A stretch of 58,710 nt of DNA from UBA1426 sp052034085. GTDB lineage: Bacteria > Bacillota > Clostridia > Peptostreptococcales > Anaerovoracaceae. The stretch is from contig JBPOJA010000002.1 in assembly GCA_052034085.1 (NCBI GenBank), positions 1 through 58,710 on the forward strand, written 5' to 3'. Of this stretch, positions 40,545 through 49,334 are shown piece after piece. The stretch's first letter is position 1; every line of letters begins with the position of its first letter. The position numbers and the translations under genes are program-made. A model generated the notes under the pieces. The model worked only from the letters and a program-made list of their open reading frames with translations, was not told where the DNA came from and did not search any database.

Positions 40545-41389
40545 TCTTCAAGGTCCTCTCTGTCAGCCATTTCCTTAAGCTGACGACCCTCACGCAGCAG
40601 GGCAACCATTCTTTCGTTGTCACCGTTTTTCAAGGCATCCCGATATTGGGTCAGATTTTTAAGCAGCTCATCAATCTCCCCTGCCAGGAACTCTGCATTT
40701 TCCAAAAATAATTCACTCCACATTACTTCATTCAGTCGTGCAACCCTGGTCATATCCTTATAGCTGCCGGCGGAGAAACCGTGCTGCCTCTGCGCCGTGG
40801 GACTTTTCACATAAGCACTGGAAACTACATGAGCGAGCTGGGAGGTGTATGCAATACGCCTGTCATGTTCTTCGGCAGTGGTAATTTCCACATTTCCGAA
40901 CCCAAGCGCACCCCAGAACTTCTTGATCTTCTGTAAAACTTCCAGGTCTAAGCCCTTTGGAGGCACCAGGAGCATGGAAGCATTCTGAAACATGGCTCCC
41001 TGGGCGCTGTCAAAGCCCCAGCGTTCTATACCTGCCATGGGGTGGGCTCCCACGAAGCAGTAGCCGTGTTCTTTCGCATGGGGAAAGAGTTCATTAACCA
41101 CATACTGCTTAACGCCGCCGCTGTCCATAACGATGCAGTCCGGTTTAAACAAATGACTGTGGTCTTTAACCCAGCGAATGATTTCTTTGGGATACAAAGC
41201 GACAATTATTATATCGCAAATTCCTATGCGCTCGTCAGTCAGTTCCAGATCTATTGCTTCCAGCAGTTTGGCCTTGTGAATCGTGCTCACATTTATATCA
41301 GTGCCCAGCACAGTGTCCGATGTTTCTCTTTTGATGGACTTGGCAAAAGAACCTCCTATCAGACCCAGGCCCACAATACCTACGTTCAT
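40541..41389 (-). CDS. tyrA: Prephenate dehydrogenase
   Basis: NAD-dependent enzyme of tyrosine synthesis; 282 residues with GIVGLGLIGGSFAKSIKR at the N-terminus and the catalytic histidine in GAHPMAGIERWG near residue 128. No ACT domain follows, so tyrosine feedback through ACT is absent. GGAGGG precedes the ATG. Lies between aroF and aroB. Confidence 0.94.
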   Translation of the reverse strand: MNVGIVGLGLIGGSFAKSIKRETSDTVLGTDINVSTIHKAKLLEAIDLELTDERIGICDIIIVALYPKEIIRWVKDHSHLFKPDCIVMDSGGVKQYVVNELFPHAKEHGYCFVGAHPMAGIERWGFDSAQGAMFQNASMLLVPPKGLDLEVLQKIKKFWGALGFGNVEITTAEEHDRRIAYTSQLAHVVSSAYVKSPTAQRQHGFSAGSYKDMTRVARLNEVMWSELFLENAEFLAGEIDELLKNLTQYRDALKNGDNERMVALLREGRQLKEMADREDLEE

Positions 41390-41427
41390 AGCTCCCTCCT
41401 TAAAACAAACTTACCTGTAAATAAGAA

Positions 41428-42450
41428 CTAACGACTCAACTCCTCCGATGTTATGGCATAGGGTCGTACCGCCAGCACGGCCTGAGCCAGATCGGCAAAC
41501 TTTTCCGGCGTCAGAGACTGGGCGCCGTCGCATAGAGCATGCGGAGGATCGTTATGGACCTCTATCATAAGGCCGTCCGCACCTGCTACAGTTGCCGCCA
41601 AAGCAAGCGGTTTTACCATATCTGCGATACCTGATGCATGGCTGGGATCCACCATAACGGGAAGGTGTGTTTTTTTCTTAAGCATGGGTACCGCCGAGAT
41701 ATCCAGAGTATTCCTGGTTGAGGTCTCAAAAGTCCTTATGCCCCTTTCGCACAACACAACATTTTCATTGCCACCCGCCATAATATATTCAGCACTCATT
41801 AGGAGCTCTTCTATTGTATTGGCCAGACCCCGTTTCAAAAGGATGGGTTTCTGAACATAGCCCAGTTCTTTTAACAACTGGAAATTCTGCATGTTTCTTG
41901 CACCCACCTGAATCATATCCACTTCTTCGAAATATTTCAGCTGTCCGATTTCAGTGATTTCCGTAACTACAGGAATACCCGCAGCTTTTTTTGCCTTGAT
42001 CAAAAGCTCAATCCCGTTCCCGCCCAGACCCTGGAAAGAATAAGGCGATGTTCTGGGCTTAAAAGCCCCGCCCCGCAAAAGTCTTGCTCCTCCGTCACGC
42101 ACGCCCGTTGCCACAGCATTCATCTGTTCCTCCGTCTCTATGGAGCATGGACCGGCGCATATGAGGAAATGACCGCCGCCGATTTTTTCTCCGCCTATGT
42201 CCACAACCATATCATCGGGATGAAATTTCCTGTTGGCGTTCTTATAAGGCTCGCGTATACGTTTGACGTCTTCTACAATATCCAGGGACTTGATGAGATC
42301 AATGTCAATGGTGGATGTTTCCCCAACCAGCCCCAGCACGAGATTATCGGCCCCAAGACTTGAGTGAATCATAATATTCTGACTGGTAAGCCATTTGGTA
42401 AGATTGTCCAACTGTTCCTGATCCGGATCTGCCTTTAATACAACTATCAT
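41428..42450 (-). CDS. aroF: DAHP synthase, type I-beta with regulatory ferredoxin-like domain
   Basis: Condenses PEP and erythrose 4-phosphate, first step of aromatic synthesis. 340 residues: an N-terminal ferredoxin-like regulatory domain (about 1-70, MIVVLKADPDQEQLDNLTKW) as in Thermotoga, where it mediates Tyr/Phe inhibition, then the barrel with LICAGPCSIE near 100, LRGGAFKPRTSPYSFQG and MVDPSHASG near 265. GGAGG lies six bases before the ATG and directly behind the attenuator. First gene of the aro operon. Confidence 0.96.
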   Translation of the reverse strand: MIVVLKADPDQEQLDNLTKWLTSQNIMIHSSLGADNLVLGLVGETSTIDIDLIKSLDIVEDVKRIREPYKNANRKFHPDDMVVDIGGEKIGGGHFLICAGPCSIETEEQMNAVATGVRDGGARLLRGGAFKPRTSPYSFQGLGGNGIELLIKAKKAAGIPVVTEITEIGQLKYFEEVDMIQVGARNMQNFQLLKELGYVQKPILLKRGLANTIEELLMSAEYIMAGGNENVVLCERGIRTFETSTRNTLDISAVPMLKKKTHLPVMVDPSHASGIADMVKPLALAATVAGADGLMIEVHNDPPHALCDGAQSLTPEKFADLAQAVLAVRPYAITSEELSR

Positions 42451-42466
42451 TTTTTACCTCCGCTTT

Positions 42467-42497
42467 AAAAAAACTCCGAAGCGTTCTGCTTCGGAGT
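42467..42497 (-). terminator. Attenuator before aroF
   Basis: Ten perfect base pairs, ACTCCGAAGC / GCTTCGGAGT (42488-42497 and 42473-42482), five-base loop, and seven T on the minus strand, ending about 17 bases before aroF. The loop side AGCAGAAC can instead pair with GTTCTGCT in codons 24-26 of the leader peptide, giving an antiterminator of eight pairs (ten with one G-U). Confidence 0.88.
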
Positions 42498-42537
42498 ATG
42501 AATCTGGTTCTTTCGGGTTCTCGCCCCTTTGAATCTT

Positions 42538-42630
42538 TTACTCGACGTTTACAGCAGAACACAAACAAGCCTTGTCAAAATAATAAGCAAAGCCGTAAAA
42601 ATATGTCGCTACAAAATCAACTCTTCTCAT
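42538..42630 (-). CDS. aro operon leader peptide rich in Phe and Tyr
   Basis: A 30-residue frame starting at an ATG with GGGAG about eight bases ahead. Residues 9-18 read TYFYGFAYYF; in all 8 of 30 residues are Phe or Tyr. The frame ends 41 bases before the attenuator stem. A ribosome stalled at codons 10-18 leaves codons 24-26 free to form the antiterminator; a ribosome reaching the stop would mask them. This is the logic of the pheA and trp attenuators of enterobacteria. Seen: peptide, stems, spacing; inferred: function. Confidence 0.85.
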   Translation of the reverse strand: MRRVDFVATYFYGFAYYFDKACLCSAVNVE

Positions 42631-42683
42631 CTTTTTGGACTCCCGTGACTCAAATTGTCACCATTTCGATAAATATTGATAGA

Positions 42684-42712
42684 ATAGTAGCACATTAACA
42701 GTTGCCTGTCAA
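42684..42712 (-). promoter_or_regulatory. Sigma-A promoter of the aro operon
   Basis: Minus strand TTGACA (42707-42712), 17-base spacer, TACTAT (42684-42689). It begins 8 bases after the scpB stop and gives a leader of about 225 bases ahead of aroF. Confidence 0.88.
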
Positions 42713-42719
42713 ACTGTAT

Positions 42720-43301
42720 TTACAGGCGAAAAGTCACCTGGAGGGGGTCTACATCCTCTCCATCCTCATGTTCCCTGATAACATCGCTTATATCTTCCAG
42801 CCTGGGCATATCCTTAAGATTTGAAAAACCGAAATTTTCCAGAAAGGTCGTGGTTGTGCCGTAAAGTATGGGGCGTCCGATCCCGCTGCTGCGACCCGTT
42901 TCTTCTATAAGTCCTTTTTTCAACAGTCCCTCAATTACCCTGTCGCATTTGATTCCTCTTATGCCCTCGATTTCGCCCTTTGTTACCGGTTGCTTATATG
43001 CTATGATGGCCAGCACTTCCATAGCGGACTGCGTCAGTCTTCTCTCCTTGACCGGCGTGCACAGTCTTCTGATGTATTCATCATTATCCGCAAAGGTGTG
43101 GAACTGAAATGCCTTGTTGATTTCCCTTATTCTGATGCCCCGGCCCTGATTATCATATTCCTCCTTAAGCTCCCGGAACAGTTCCAGAGCCTCTTTCACT
43201 TCGATGCCGAAAACATCCGCAGCCATCTTTGCTTCAAGGGGTTCTCCCCAAATAAACATCATGGATTCCATGGCTGACTTCAGCCCGTCTTTTCTTGACA
43301 C
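42720..43301 (-). CDS. scpB: Segregation and condensation protein B
   Basis: Winged-helix kleisin-interacting subunit of the SMC-ScpAB condensin. 193 residues from a GTG with AAGGAG seven bases ahead. Typical: AMESMMFIWGEPL at the start and AMEVLAIIAYKQPVTKGEIEGIRG near 95, followed by LIEETGRSSGIGRPILYGTT. Lies one base after scpA. Confidence 0.95.
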   Translation of the reverse strand: MSRKDGLKSAMESMMFIWGEPLEAKMAADVFGIEVKEALELFRELKEEYDNQGRGIRIREINKAFQFHTFADNDEYIRRLCTPVKERRLTQSAMEVLAIIAYKQPVTKGEIEGIRGIKCDRVIEGLLKKGLIEETGRSSGIGRPILYGTTTTFLENFGFSNLKDMPRLEDISDVIREHEDGEDVDPLQVTFRL

Positions 43302-43302
43302 T

Positions 43303-44073
43303 TCAATTCTCCTTGTGCATATTCCTGAAAGGTTTATCCATAGTAAAAGTAATCTCGCCGAAATTCACATCCTGGTTAAATCTGACTGTTTTCTGCCTCA
43401 CCAGCTCCAGCATTGACAAAAATGTGATAACTATGTTTTCTTTATCCCCTTTTCCGTTCAGAAGTTCTTTGAAGCTGAGCCTGTTTTTTTTCAGGAAAAG
43501 GGATCTGATCTGCTCAATTTTACTTTCCACGCTCATTCGCTGGCGTCTTTCCATGCCGTATTTTTTATGGACTTCTTCCAGATTTTTCTTGCGCCGGAGA
43601 AAAACATGAAAGGCCCTGATAAATGCCATGAGCTCCAGATTCAGATATATGTCCGGCGCATCCGTATAAACACTGATATCCTCTTTGGGCTTGAAGTGAA
43701 TACGCTGCATTTCTTCTTCAGCCTCTTCCAGCATTTCGGCAGCCGCTTTATATTTCTTATACTCCAAAATCCTCTGAACCAGTTCGCTTCTCGGATCTTC
43801 CTCAAATTCACCGCTTTCACTGTCAACTCTTCTGGGCAGAAGCATTCTTGATTTTATCTCTATCAGAGATGCCGCAAGTACCATGAACTCCCCTGCCAAA
43901 GCTGCATCAATATGGCGCATCTGCTCCACATATTCTATGTACTGCCTGGTAATCTCCGCCACCTGAATGTCATATATGCTCATCTTTGCGCTTTCAATCA
44001 GGTAAACCAGAAGATCGAAGGGTCCCTCAAATATATCAAGTTTTACTTTGTATATAATCTTTCTGTCCATCAT
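43303..44073 (-). CDS. scpA: Segregation and condensation protein A
   Basis: Kleisin subunit that bridges SMC heads; 256 residues. N-terminal FEGPFDLLVYLIESAKMSIYDI is the SMC-binding region, a charged middle follows, and a winged helix ends the protein. Overlaps prmC by ATGA, an unusual neighbour for scpA. Confidence 0.95.
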   Translation of the reverse strand: MMDRKIIYKVKLDIFEGPFDLLVYLIESAKMSIYDIQVAEITRQYIEYVEQMRHIDAALAGEFMVLAASLIEIKSRMLLPRRVDSESGEFEEDPRSELVQRILEYKKYKAAAEMLEEAEEEMQRIHFKPKEDISVYTDAPDIYLNLELMAFIRAFHVFLRRKKNLEEVHKKYGMERRQRMSVESKIEQIRSLFLKKNRLSFKELLNGKGDKENIVITFLSMLELVRQKTVRFNQDVNFGEITFTMDKPFRNMHKEN

Positions 44074-44978
44074 CGCCGCCTGCTTTTCAAGGGCAAAACA
44101 ACAACTCTGTCCCGATCTGAATAATCCTGAACAATTTGTCCCAGCCGATATTGCTCTGATTCCCTGGCCATATTCAGCACCGCCTGCCCCTGATCATAGC
44201 CGATTTCGAGAATCAGCAGGCCTCTGTCTGCCAGATGGGCGGGAGCCTGGCTTACTATTTTCCTGTAGAATTCCAGGCCGTCAGAACCGCCGTCCAAAGC
44301 TATAGAGGGTTCATGATCCCTTACTTCCCGCATCAGACCATTCAGTTCCCCGGTTGGAATATAGGGGGGATTGCTTACAATCATATTGAAAAGTTTTTTG
44401 CCTCTTCCTTTTCTGTTAAGGGGGAAACTTTCAAACAAATCGCTTTTCAGAAAATCAATTTGTTTTTTTACCAGATTTGCTGCAGCATTATCCTTGGCAA
44501 CTTTTAAAGCCCCTTCACTTATGTCTGTGGCAACAAAAGCTGCTCTCCTGTCAGCTTCCTTAAGAAAATGAGCCAGGCTTACAGAAACGGCTCCGCTGCC
44601 GCATCCCAGCTCAAGAATCCTCAAAGTTCTCGGTCTTTTCGCTCCTTTCAGATACTTGAGAGCGGTTTCCACCAGAAGCTCCGTATCCTGCCTCGGGATA
44701 AGTACATTTTCATTTACCGCAAAATCCAGGCCCATAAATTCCTGACTGCCGGTAATATACTGTAGGGGCCTGCCGCTGCTCCTCTCATCCACAAGACGAA
44801 AGTATCTTTCACAAAGGTCTTCATCCACCATTTTACCGTAATTTAAAAACTGCCAGGTCTTGTCTTTGTGCGAAATAAAGGAGAAAAGGAGCTCCGCATC
44901 CAGAGCCGGAGTTAAAACATTTTCTTCTGTAAATCTGGCTTCTGCCATGGCTAAAACATCTTTAAGCAGTAGGCTCAA
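44070..44978 (-). CDS. prmC: Release factor glutamine methyltransferase
   Basis: Methylates the glutamine of the GGQ motif in release factors. 302 residues. The substrate motif NPPY is in MIVSNPPYIPTGEL near 185 and the SAM loop is ILELGCGSGAVSVSLA near 115; the helical N-terminal domain is present. Start is a TTG with GAGGAG seven bases ahead. Its partner prfA is 35 kb away instead of adjacent. Confidence 0.94.
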   Translation of the reverse strand: MSLLLKDVLAMAEARFTEENVLTPALDAELLFSFISHKDKTWQFLNYGKMVDEDLCERYFRLVDERSSGRPLQYITGSQEFMGLDFAVNENVLIPRQDTELLVETALKYLKGAKRPRTLRILELGCGSGAVSVSLAHFLKEADRRAAFVATDISEGALKVAKDNAAANLVKKQIDFLKSDLFESFPLNRKGRGKKLFNMIVSNPPYIPTGELNGLMREVRDHEPSIALDGGSDGLEFYRKIVSQAPAHLADRGLLILEIGYDQGQAVLNMARESEQYRLGQIVQDYSDRDRVVVLPLKSRRR

Positions 44979-46002
44979 TTTCCTGCTCCTCTTGAGACGG
45001 TTCCTGTACCGGATCTTCGCTGAATAAATTGCCGTCTATATCTGTAAGACCTACAAAACTGTCGGGTCCGTCTGTGTTAAGAACTGCTTTTAAAGCGGCA
45101 ATGGCAACTTCCAGCTGCTTTTCATCAGGCTTCAAAGTGGTGAGTTTCTGAAGCATGAGTCCGGGAATACTGATGATTCTTATCAGTTTTGAATCTCCCT
45201 TTCCCGCAAGCCTGAGCAGCTCATAGGACAATCCCGCTATGAGGGGAATTAAAAGCAGTCTGGAGGCAATTCTTACTAATAGATTGGGCCAGCCTAACAG
45301 GGAAAACAGAAGCAAGCTGATTACCATTACGAACATTAAAAAGCTGGTACCGCAACGAGGATGTATTGTGCCGAACCGGCTGCAGTTCTCCACAGTCAGC
45401 TCCAGATCATTTTCATAGCAGTGGATGCAGCTGTGTTCAGCGCCGTGAAACTGAAATACGGTGCGTATGTCTTTCATTCTGGAAATGGCAGCAATGTAGC
45501 CTACAAACATTACTATTCTCAAAAGGCCTTCAAACAGATTTAAGGCCACCTTATTTTGTGTAAGCATGCCGAAGAGATTGGTCAGCCATGTGGGCAATAT
45601 AATAAATACGCCCACAGTAAAAAGAACGGCAACCACAACAGAAAGGTAAAGCATGATATTAAATGCCTGCTTTTTGCCGTACTTCTTTTCCAGCCAGAGG
45701 GAAAGCCTGTCAGGTTCCCACTCATCCTCCATCACTTCTTCCAAAACCTCGGCTGAATAAAGCAGAGTTTTTGTCCCCGTAATCAGAGCTTCTCCAAAAA
45801 CGAATATGCCCCTTAACACAGGATATTTCCGCCATTTTGACGGTTTGGGCAGGGGTGTGATTTTTATGTGAAGTTTATTCCCCGGCTTTCTGATAACAAC
45901 GGCGGTCCTGTCAGAACCTTTCATCATTATGCCTTCCATTACTGCCTGGCCGCCGATTTTTGTAGGTTTTGCGTTTTTTATAAAAATTTTATCCAAATCC
46001 AT
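44962..46002 (-). CDS. DUF1385 membrane protein (YqhQ-like)
   Basis: 346 residues. Start motif KIGGQAVMEGIMMKGSDR is the family hallmark. Several membrane segments lie near 100-125, 140-160, 205-230 and 235-255, with FQFHGAEHSCIHCYEN near 180 and PRCGTSFLMFVMVISLL near 200 conserved. Function unknown; the family commonly sits between rpmE/rho and prmC/prfA in Clostridia, as here next to rho and prmC. Shares TAATG with rho. Confidence 0.88.
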   Translation of the reverse strand: MDLDKIFIKNAKPTKIGGQAVMEGIMMKGSDRTAVVIRKPGNKLHIKITPLPKPSKWRKYPVLRGIFVFGEALITGTKTLLYSAEVLEEVMEDEWEPDRLSLWLEKKYGKKQAFNIMLYLSVVVAVLFTVGVFIILPTWLTNLFGMLTQNKVALNLFEGLLRIVMFVGYIAAISRMKDIRTVFQFHGAEHSCIHCYENDLELTVENCSRFGTIHPRCGTSFLMFVMVISLLLFSLLGWPNLLVRIASRLLLIPLIAGLSYELLRLAGKGDSKLIRIISIPGLMLQKLTTLKPDEKQLEVAIAALKAVLNTDGPDSFVGLTDIDGNLFSEDPVQEPSQEEQEIEPTA

Positions 46003-47348
46003 TATTCAAGTCTCGTTTTCTTTATTATCTGAATGAAGTCAGCATTGTTTCTGGTATGGGCCAGATAGTCTATAATAGTCTCCGTCACCAACTGGGTATC
46101 GGCATTTCCCAAGGCCCTTCTCATATACCAGATAGCCTCCATCTCATCCTGGTTCATAAGCAGGTCTTCTCTCCTGGTGCCTGACTTGTTTAAATTAATG
46201 GCCGGGAAGATCCGCTTTTCTGACAGCTTCCTGTCCAGATGTAGCTCCATATTGCCGGTGCCCTTGAATTCTTCAAAAATCACATCGTCCATGCGGCTGC
46301 CGGTTTCTATGAGGGCCGTGGCTAAAATCGTAATGCTGCCGCCCTCTTCCATCTTTCTTGCAGCTCCGAAAAATTTCTTGGGCTTGTGCAGGGCGCCGGG
46401 ATCAAGACCACCCGAAAGGGTCCTGCCGGTGGGTGGTATTACCAGATTATACGCTCTGGCAAGTCTTGTTATGCTGTCCAGCAATATTACCACATCTTTG
46501 CCGTGTTCAACCAGACGCTGAGCTCTGGCCAGGACCATTTCCGCCACTTTTACATGGTTTGAAGGCATTTCATCAAAAGTGGAATAAATAACTTCTCCGT
46601 TTATGGATCTTTGCATATCCGTCACTTCTTCCGGTCTTTCGTCTACAAGAAGGACTATGAGTTCGATTTCCGGATAGCTCCGCTCAATGCTTGCTGCAAC
46701 TTTTTTTAGAAGAACTGTTTTACCGGCTTTGGGTGGCGCCACAATAAGTCCTCTCTGACCTTTTCCAATAGGTGCCACAAGATCTATCAGCCTCATCGAA
46801 AGCTCTGTGGACCCTCCCTCTAAGGAGATGCGTTCAAAAGGAAACACCGGGGTAAGGTCGTCAAAATCAGGGCGCCGCATAGCCACTCCGGGTTCGTCTC
46901 CGTTTACTTCCTTAACAAAAAGTATTGCTCCGAATTTTTCACCTTCATTGGGCTTTCTCGAAATGCCTTTAATTTTGTCGCCTGTTTTTAAGTTAAATCT
47001 TCTGATCTGAGAGGGCGATACATAGACATCCTGATCGCTTGTTAAGAAGTTGTGGAATCTTAAAAATCCAAATCCGCCTTCAGCTATTTCCAGAATCCCT
47101 TCAACTTCGGGCCTTTCCTCGTCGGGCTGGTATTCTCGTTTGAAGGGTTTCGTTTCTTTTACATCTTCCTGTACATGTTCAGGTTCTCTTGCAGGTTCCT
47201 CTTCAGAACCTCCTTCCAGTGCCTGAATCAACTCTGCCTTCTTCAGTTTCTGATAGCCCTCGATGCCAAAGGCTTTGGCGATTTCCCTAAGTTCGGCTAC
47301 TTTTTTTGTTTTTAAAATAGCCGAATCCAGTTGGTTGACATCTGACAT
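46002..47348 (-). CDS. rho: Transcription termination factor Rho
   Basis: Hexameric RNA helicase ending transcription. 448 residues from the ATG at 47348 (MSDVNQLDSAILK), with GAGGAG ahead; a longer frame overlaps the LCP gene. Order: SAP-like N-terminal helices (ELREIAKAFGIEGYQKLKK), a short acidic insert (about 50-85), the cold-shock RNA-binding fold (FGFLRFHNF), P-loop APPKAGKTVLLKK near 190 and VILLDSITRLARAYN near 275. Bicyclomycin-site residues look intact. Confidence 0.96.
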   Translation of the reverse strand: MSDVNQLDSAILKTKKVAELREIAKAFGIEGYQKLKKAELIQALEGGSEEEPAREPEHVQEDVKETKPFKREYQPDEERPEVEGILEIAEGGFGFLRFHNFLTSDQDVYVSPSQIRRFNLKTGDKIKGISRKPNEGEKFGAILFVKEVNGDEPGVAMRRPDFDDLTPVFPFERISLEGGSTELSMRLIDLVAPIGKGQRGLIVAPPKAGKTVLLKKVAASIERSYPEIELIVLLVDERPEEVTDMQRSINGEVIYSTFDEMPSNHVKVAEMVLARAQRLVEHGKDVVILLDSITRLARAYNLVIPPTGRTLSGGLDPGALHKPKKFFGAARKMEEGGSITILATALIETGSRMDDVIFEEFKGTGNMELHLDRKLSEKRIFPAINLNKSGTRREDLLMNQDEMEAIWYMRRALGNADTQLVTETIIDYLAHTRNNADFIQIIKKTRLE

Positions 47349-47349
47349 T

Positions 47350-48336
47350 TTAATTCTCCTCTGCAACTTCCGGTTCTTCCGTTTCTCCTGTTTCTTCCGG
47401 TTCTGGTTCAATTGAATATATTTCTTTTATCACTTCTGCTATCCCTTCGCTGTCCGGGTATACGAAATATGGGGCAACTCCCTGCAAAGTATGAGGCATT
47501 ACATAAGTGGCAATGTCCTCACCTTTGATTCCTGCGCTTTTCGTCAGCAAAGTAAGCACAGTACCCAGATCAAGGTCAGATTCCACATTTTTCATGACTA
47601 CCTTGGCAATCTTAGGCAAGTCAAAACCCAAGGCCTGTTTGAAAGCCGACTTCATAAATTCCTGCTGTGCCTTAACCCGTCCGATATCTCCCTCCCTGTA
47701 GCCCTTTCTGTAACGAAGGAACTGAACCGCATGCTCCCCGTCAAGAATCTGGTCTCCGGCCGGAATGTCTATCACCAGAGGCGGCTTATCCGTGGGATCT
47801 CTGTACTTCATATGAAAGGGAATATGCATTGGGACTCCTCCCATGGTATCGACAACTTCTTTTATGCCCTCATAGTCTATGATGGCATAGTAATGTATAG
47901 GGATGCCCAGAAGCACATCGCTTACCGCTATTGCCGTTTCCAGCGGTTGCCAGGTTCTCTGGTAGATTGCATTTATCTTAAGCGACCCGGGATTGTGGTA
48001 ACCTTTTCTGTAATAATAAGTGTCTCTTGGTACGGAAATAATGTCTACGTGCTTCGCCTCATAATCAAAACTAACCAGCATCATGGTATCCGAAAGGTTC
48101 TGATTGAACCCGAGAAGCAGCACATTGATTCTCTTGCTGTCCCTGAAAGGCTTGAAAAATATGCTGTCCTCATCAACTAGGGTGGGCATATCCTCCAGTA
48201 GTTCTGTTTCAGTTTCCCCGAAAGGTTTGCTTTCAGCGACTTCTTTTGCCAGCAAACCTAAAAAAGTCATGGCCAGAGTTGCAGTCAACAGACTTATGAT
48301 AAAATATATGGCAAATGTTTTTTGAGAAGGCTTCAT
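47350..48336 (-). CDS. LytR-CpsA-Psr family protein 2
   Basis: 328 residues, one N-terminal membrane helix (about 8-30), then an extracellular LCP domain with the motif DTMMLVSFDYEAKHVDIISV followed by PRDTYY, and IDYEGIKEVVDTMGGVP. The family transfers undecaprenyl-linked polymers to peptidoglycan. An acidic tail (EPEETGETEEPEVAEEN) ends the protein. It is a tandem paralogue of the next gene upstream, sharing ATGA with it. Next to a CapD-like dehydratase, so surface glycopolymer attachment is plausible. Confidence 0.92.
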   Translation of the reverse strand: MKPSQKTFAIYFIISLLTATLAMTFLGLLAKEVAESKPFGETETELLEDMPTLVDEDSIFFKPFRDSKRINVLLLGFNQNLSDTMMLVSFDYEAKHVDIISVPRDTYYYRKGYHNPGSLKINAIYQRTWQPLETAIAVSDVLLGIPIHYYAIIDYEGIKEVVDTMGGVPMHIPFHMKYRDPTDKPPLVIDIPAGDQILDGEHAVQFLRYRKGYREGDIGRVKAQQEFMKSAFKQALGFDLPKIAKVVMKNVESDLDLGTVLTLLTKSAGIKGEDIATYVMPHTLQGVAPYFVYPDSEGIAEVIKEIYSIEPEPEETGETEEPEVAEEN

Positions 48337-49334
48337 TGAGTTTGCTCCTCTTGATTTTCTGTATTTTCGCTGTCACCGGAACCTGAGAGAATTTCTTCCA
48401 GCATGGTTTCGATTTCTTTTTCATTCGGCCACCAGTATGAAGCCTGATTCTTCATTCCGGCTCTGCCCGGCAGTAGCCATGTTTCCAAATCTTCGCTTTT
48501 CAGACCTATGGCCTTTCCTGCCAGTTTCACGGCCATTGCCAGTGTCAGGTCAGAATCAACATTCCTGAGAGTGGTTCTTACCACCTTGGGCAGTCCTATC
48601 CCTATTGACTCCCGGAAAGCTGATTTAATAAATTTCTGCTGGGCTTCTATTCTTCCAATATCACCATTGGGGTAGCCCGGATAACCCGGGCTACCCTGTC
48701 TGAATCTGAGGAATTGCACCACATTGGCGCTGTTCAATACTGTAGGGCCTTTTGGGATATCTATGTACAGAGGAGGTTTATCTGTCCGGTCCACATAGTG
48801 CATGTGAAAGGGGATGTCCATAGGCACTCCGCCTACGGAATCAACTATTTTGCCGATTCCCTTGTAGTCTACTACCGCATAATAGTGAATGGGCATGCCC
48901 ATCAGTATGTCGCTTACGGCTTTGGCTGTTCCGACTGCCGTTCCTTTTATGTAAATGGCATTGATTTTGTATGTGGCGGCCGTGGTAGCTTCCTTCCTGT
49001 CATAGTAGGTGTCTCTCGGTATGGAAATAACGTCCACATGATTGTTTTTTATGTCATAACTGCCCAGCATTATTGTATCTGAAAGCCCCTGGTTTATTCC
49101 CAAAAGCAGAACATTTACCCGTTGCATGTCACCGAAGGCCTGAAAAAACGGATTGTCCTCATCTACTATTTTATCCATCTCGTCCATCAGGTTTTCGTTG
49201 CCCTGAAATACTCTTGTATTCCCCAGCTTTTCAATAGCCATGGTCAGAGGGACGAAAGCTATCGTAAAAACAGTCAGCCAGATTACTAGTTCTTTGGTAA
49301 AATTCTTAAAAAGTTGTTTATTTGCTGTAATCAA
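48333..49334 (-). CDS. LytR-CpsA-Psr family protein 1
   Basis: 333 residues, same architecture as its downstream neighbour: N-terminal membrane helix (about 14-35), LCP domain with DTIMLGSYDIKNNHVDVISI followed by PRDTYYD and VDYKGIGKIVDSVGGVP. Start is a TTG with GGAG about nine bases ahead, inside the end of hbd (16-base overlap). Membrane-attached cell-wall glycopolymer transferase by family. Confidence 0.9.
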   Translation of the reverse strand: MITANKQLFKNFTKELVIWLTVFTIAFVPLTMAIEKLGNTRVFQGNENLMDEMDKIVDEDNPFFQAFGDMQRVNVLLLGINQGLSDTIMLGSYDIKNNHVDVISIPRDTYYDRKEATTAATYKINAIYIKGTAVGTAKAVSDILMGMPIHYYAVVDYKGIGKIVDSVGGVPMDIPFHMHYVDRTDKPPLYIDIPKGPTVLNSANVVQFLRFRQGSPGYPGYPNGDIGRIEAQQKFIKSAFRESIGIGLPKVVRTTLRNVDSDLTLAMAVKLAGKAIGLKSEDLETWLLPGRAGMKNQASYWWPNEKEIETMLEEILSGSGDSENTENQEEQTQ

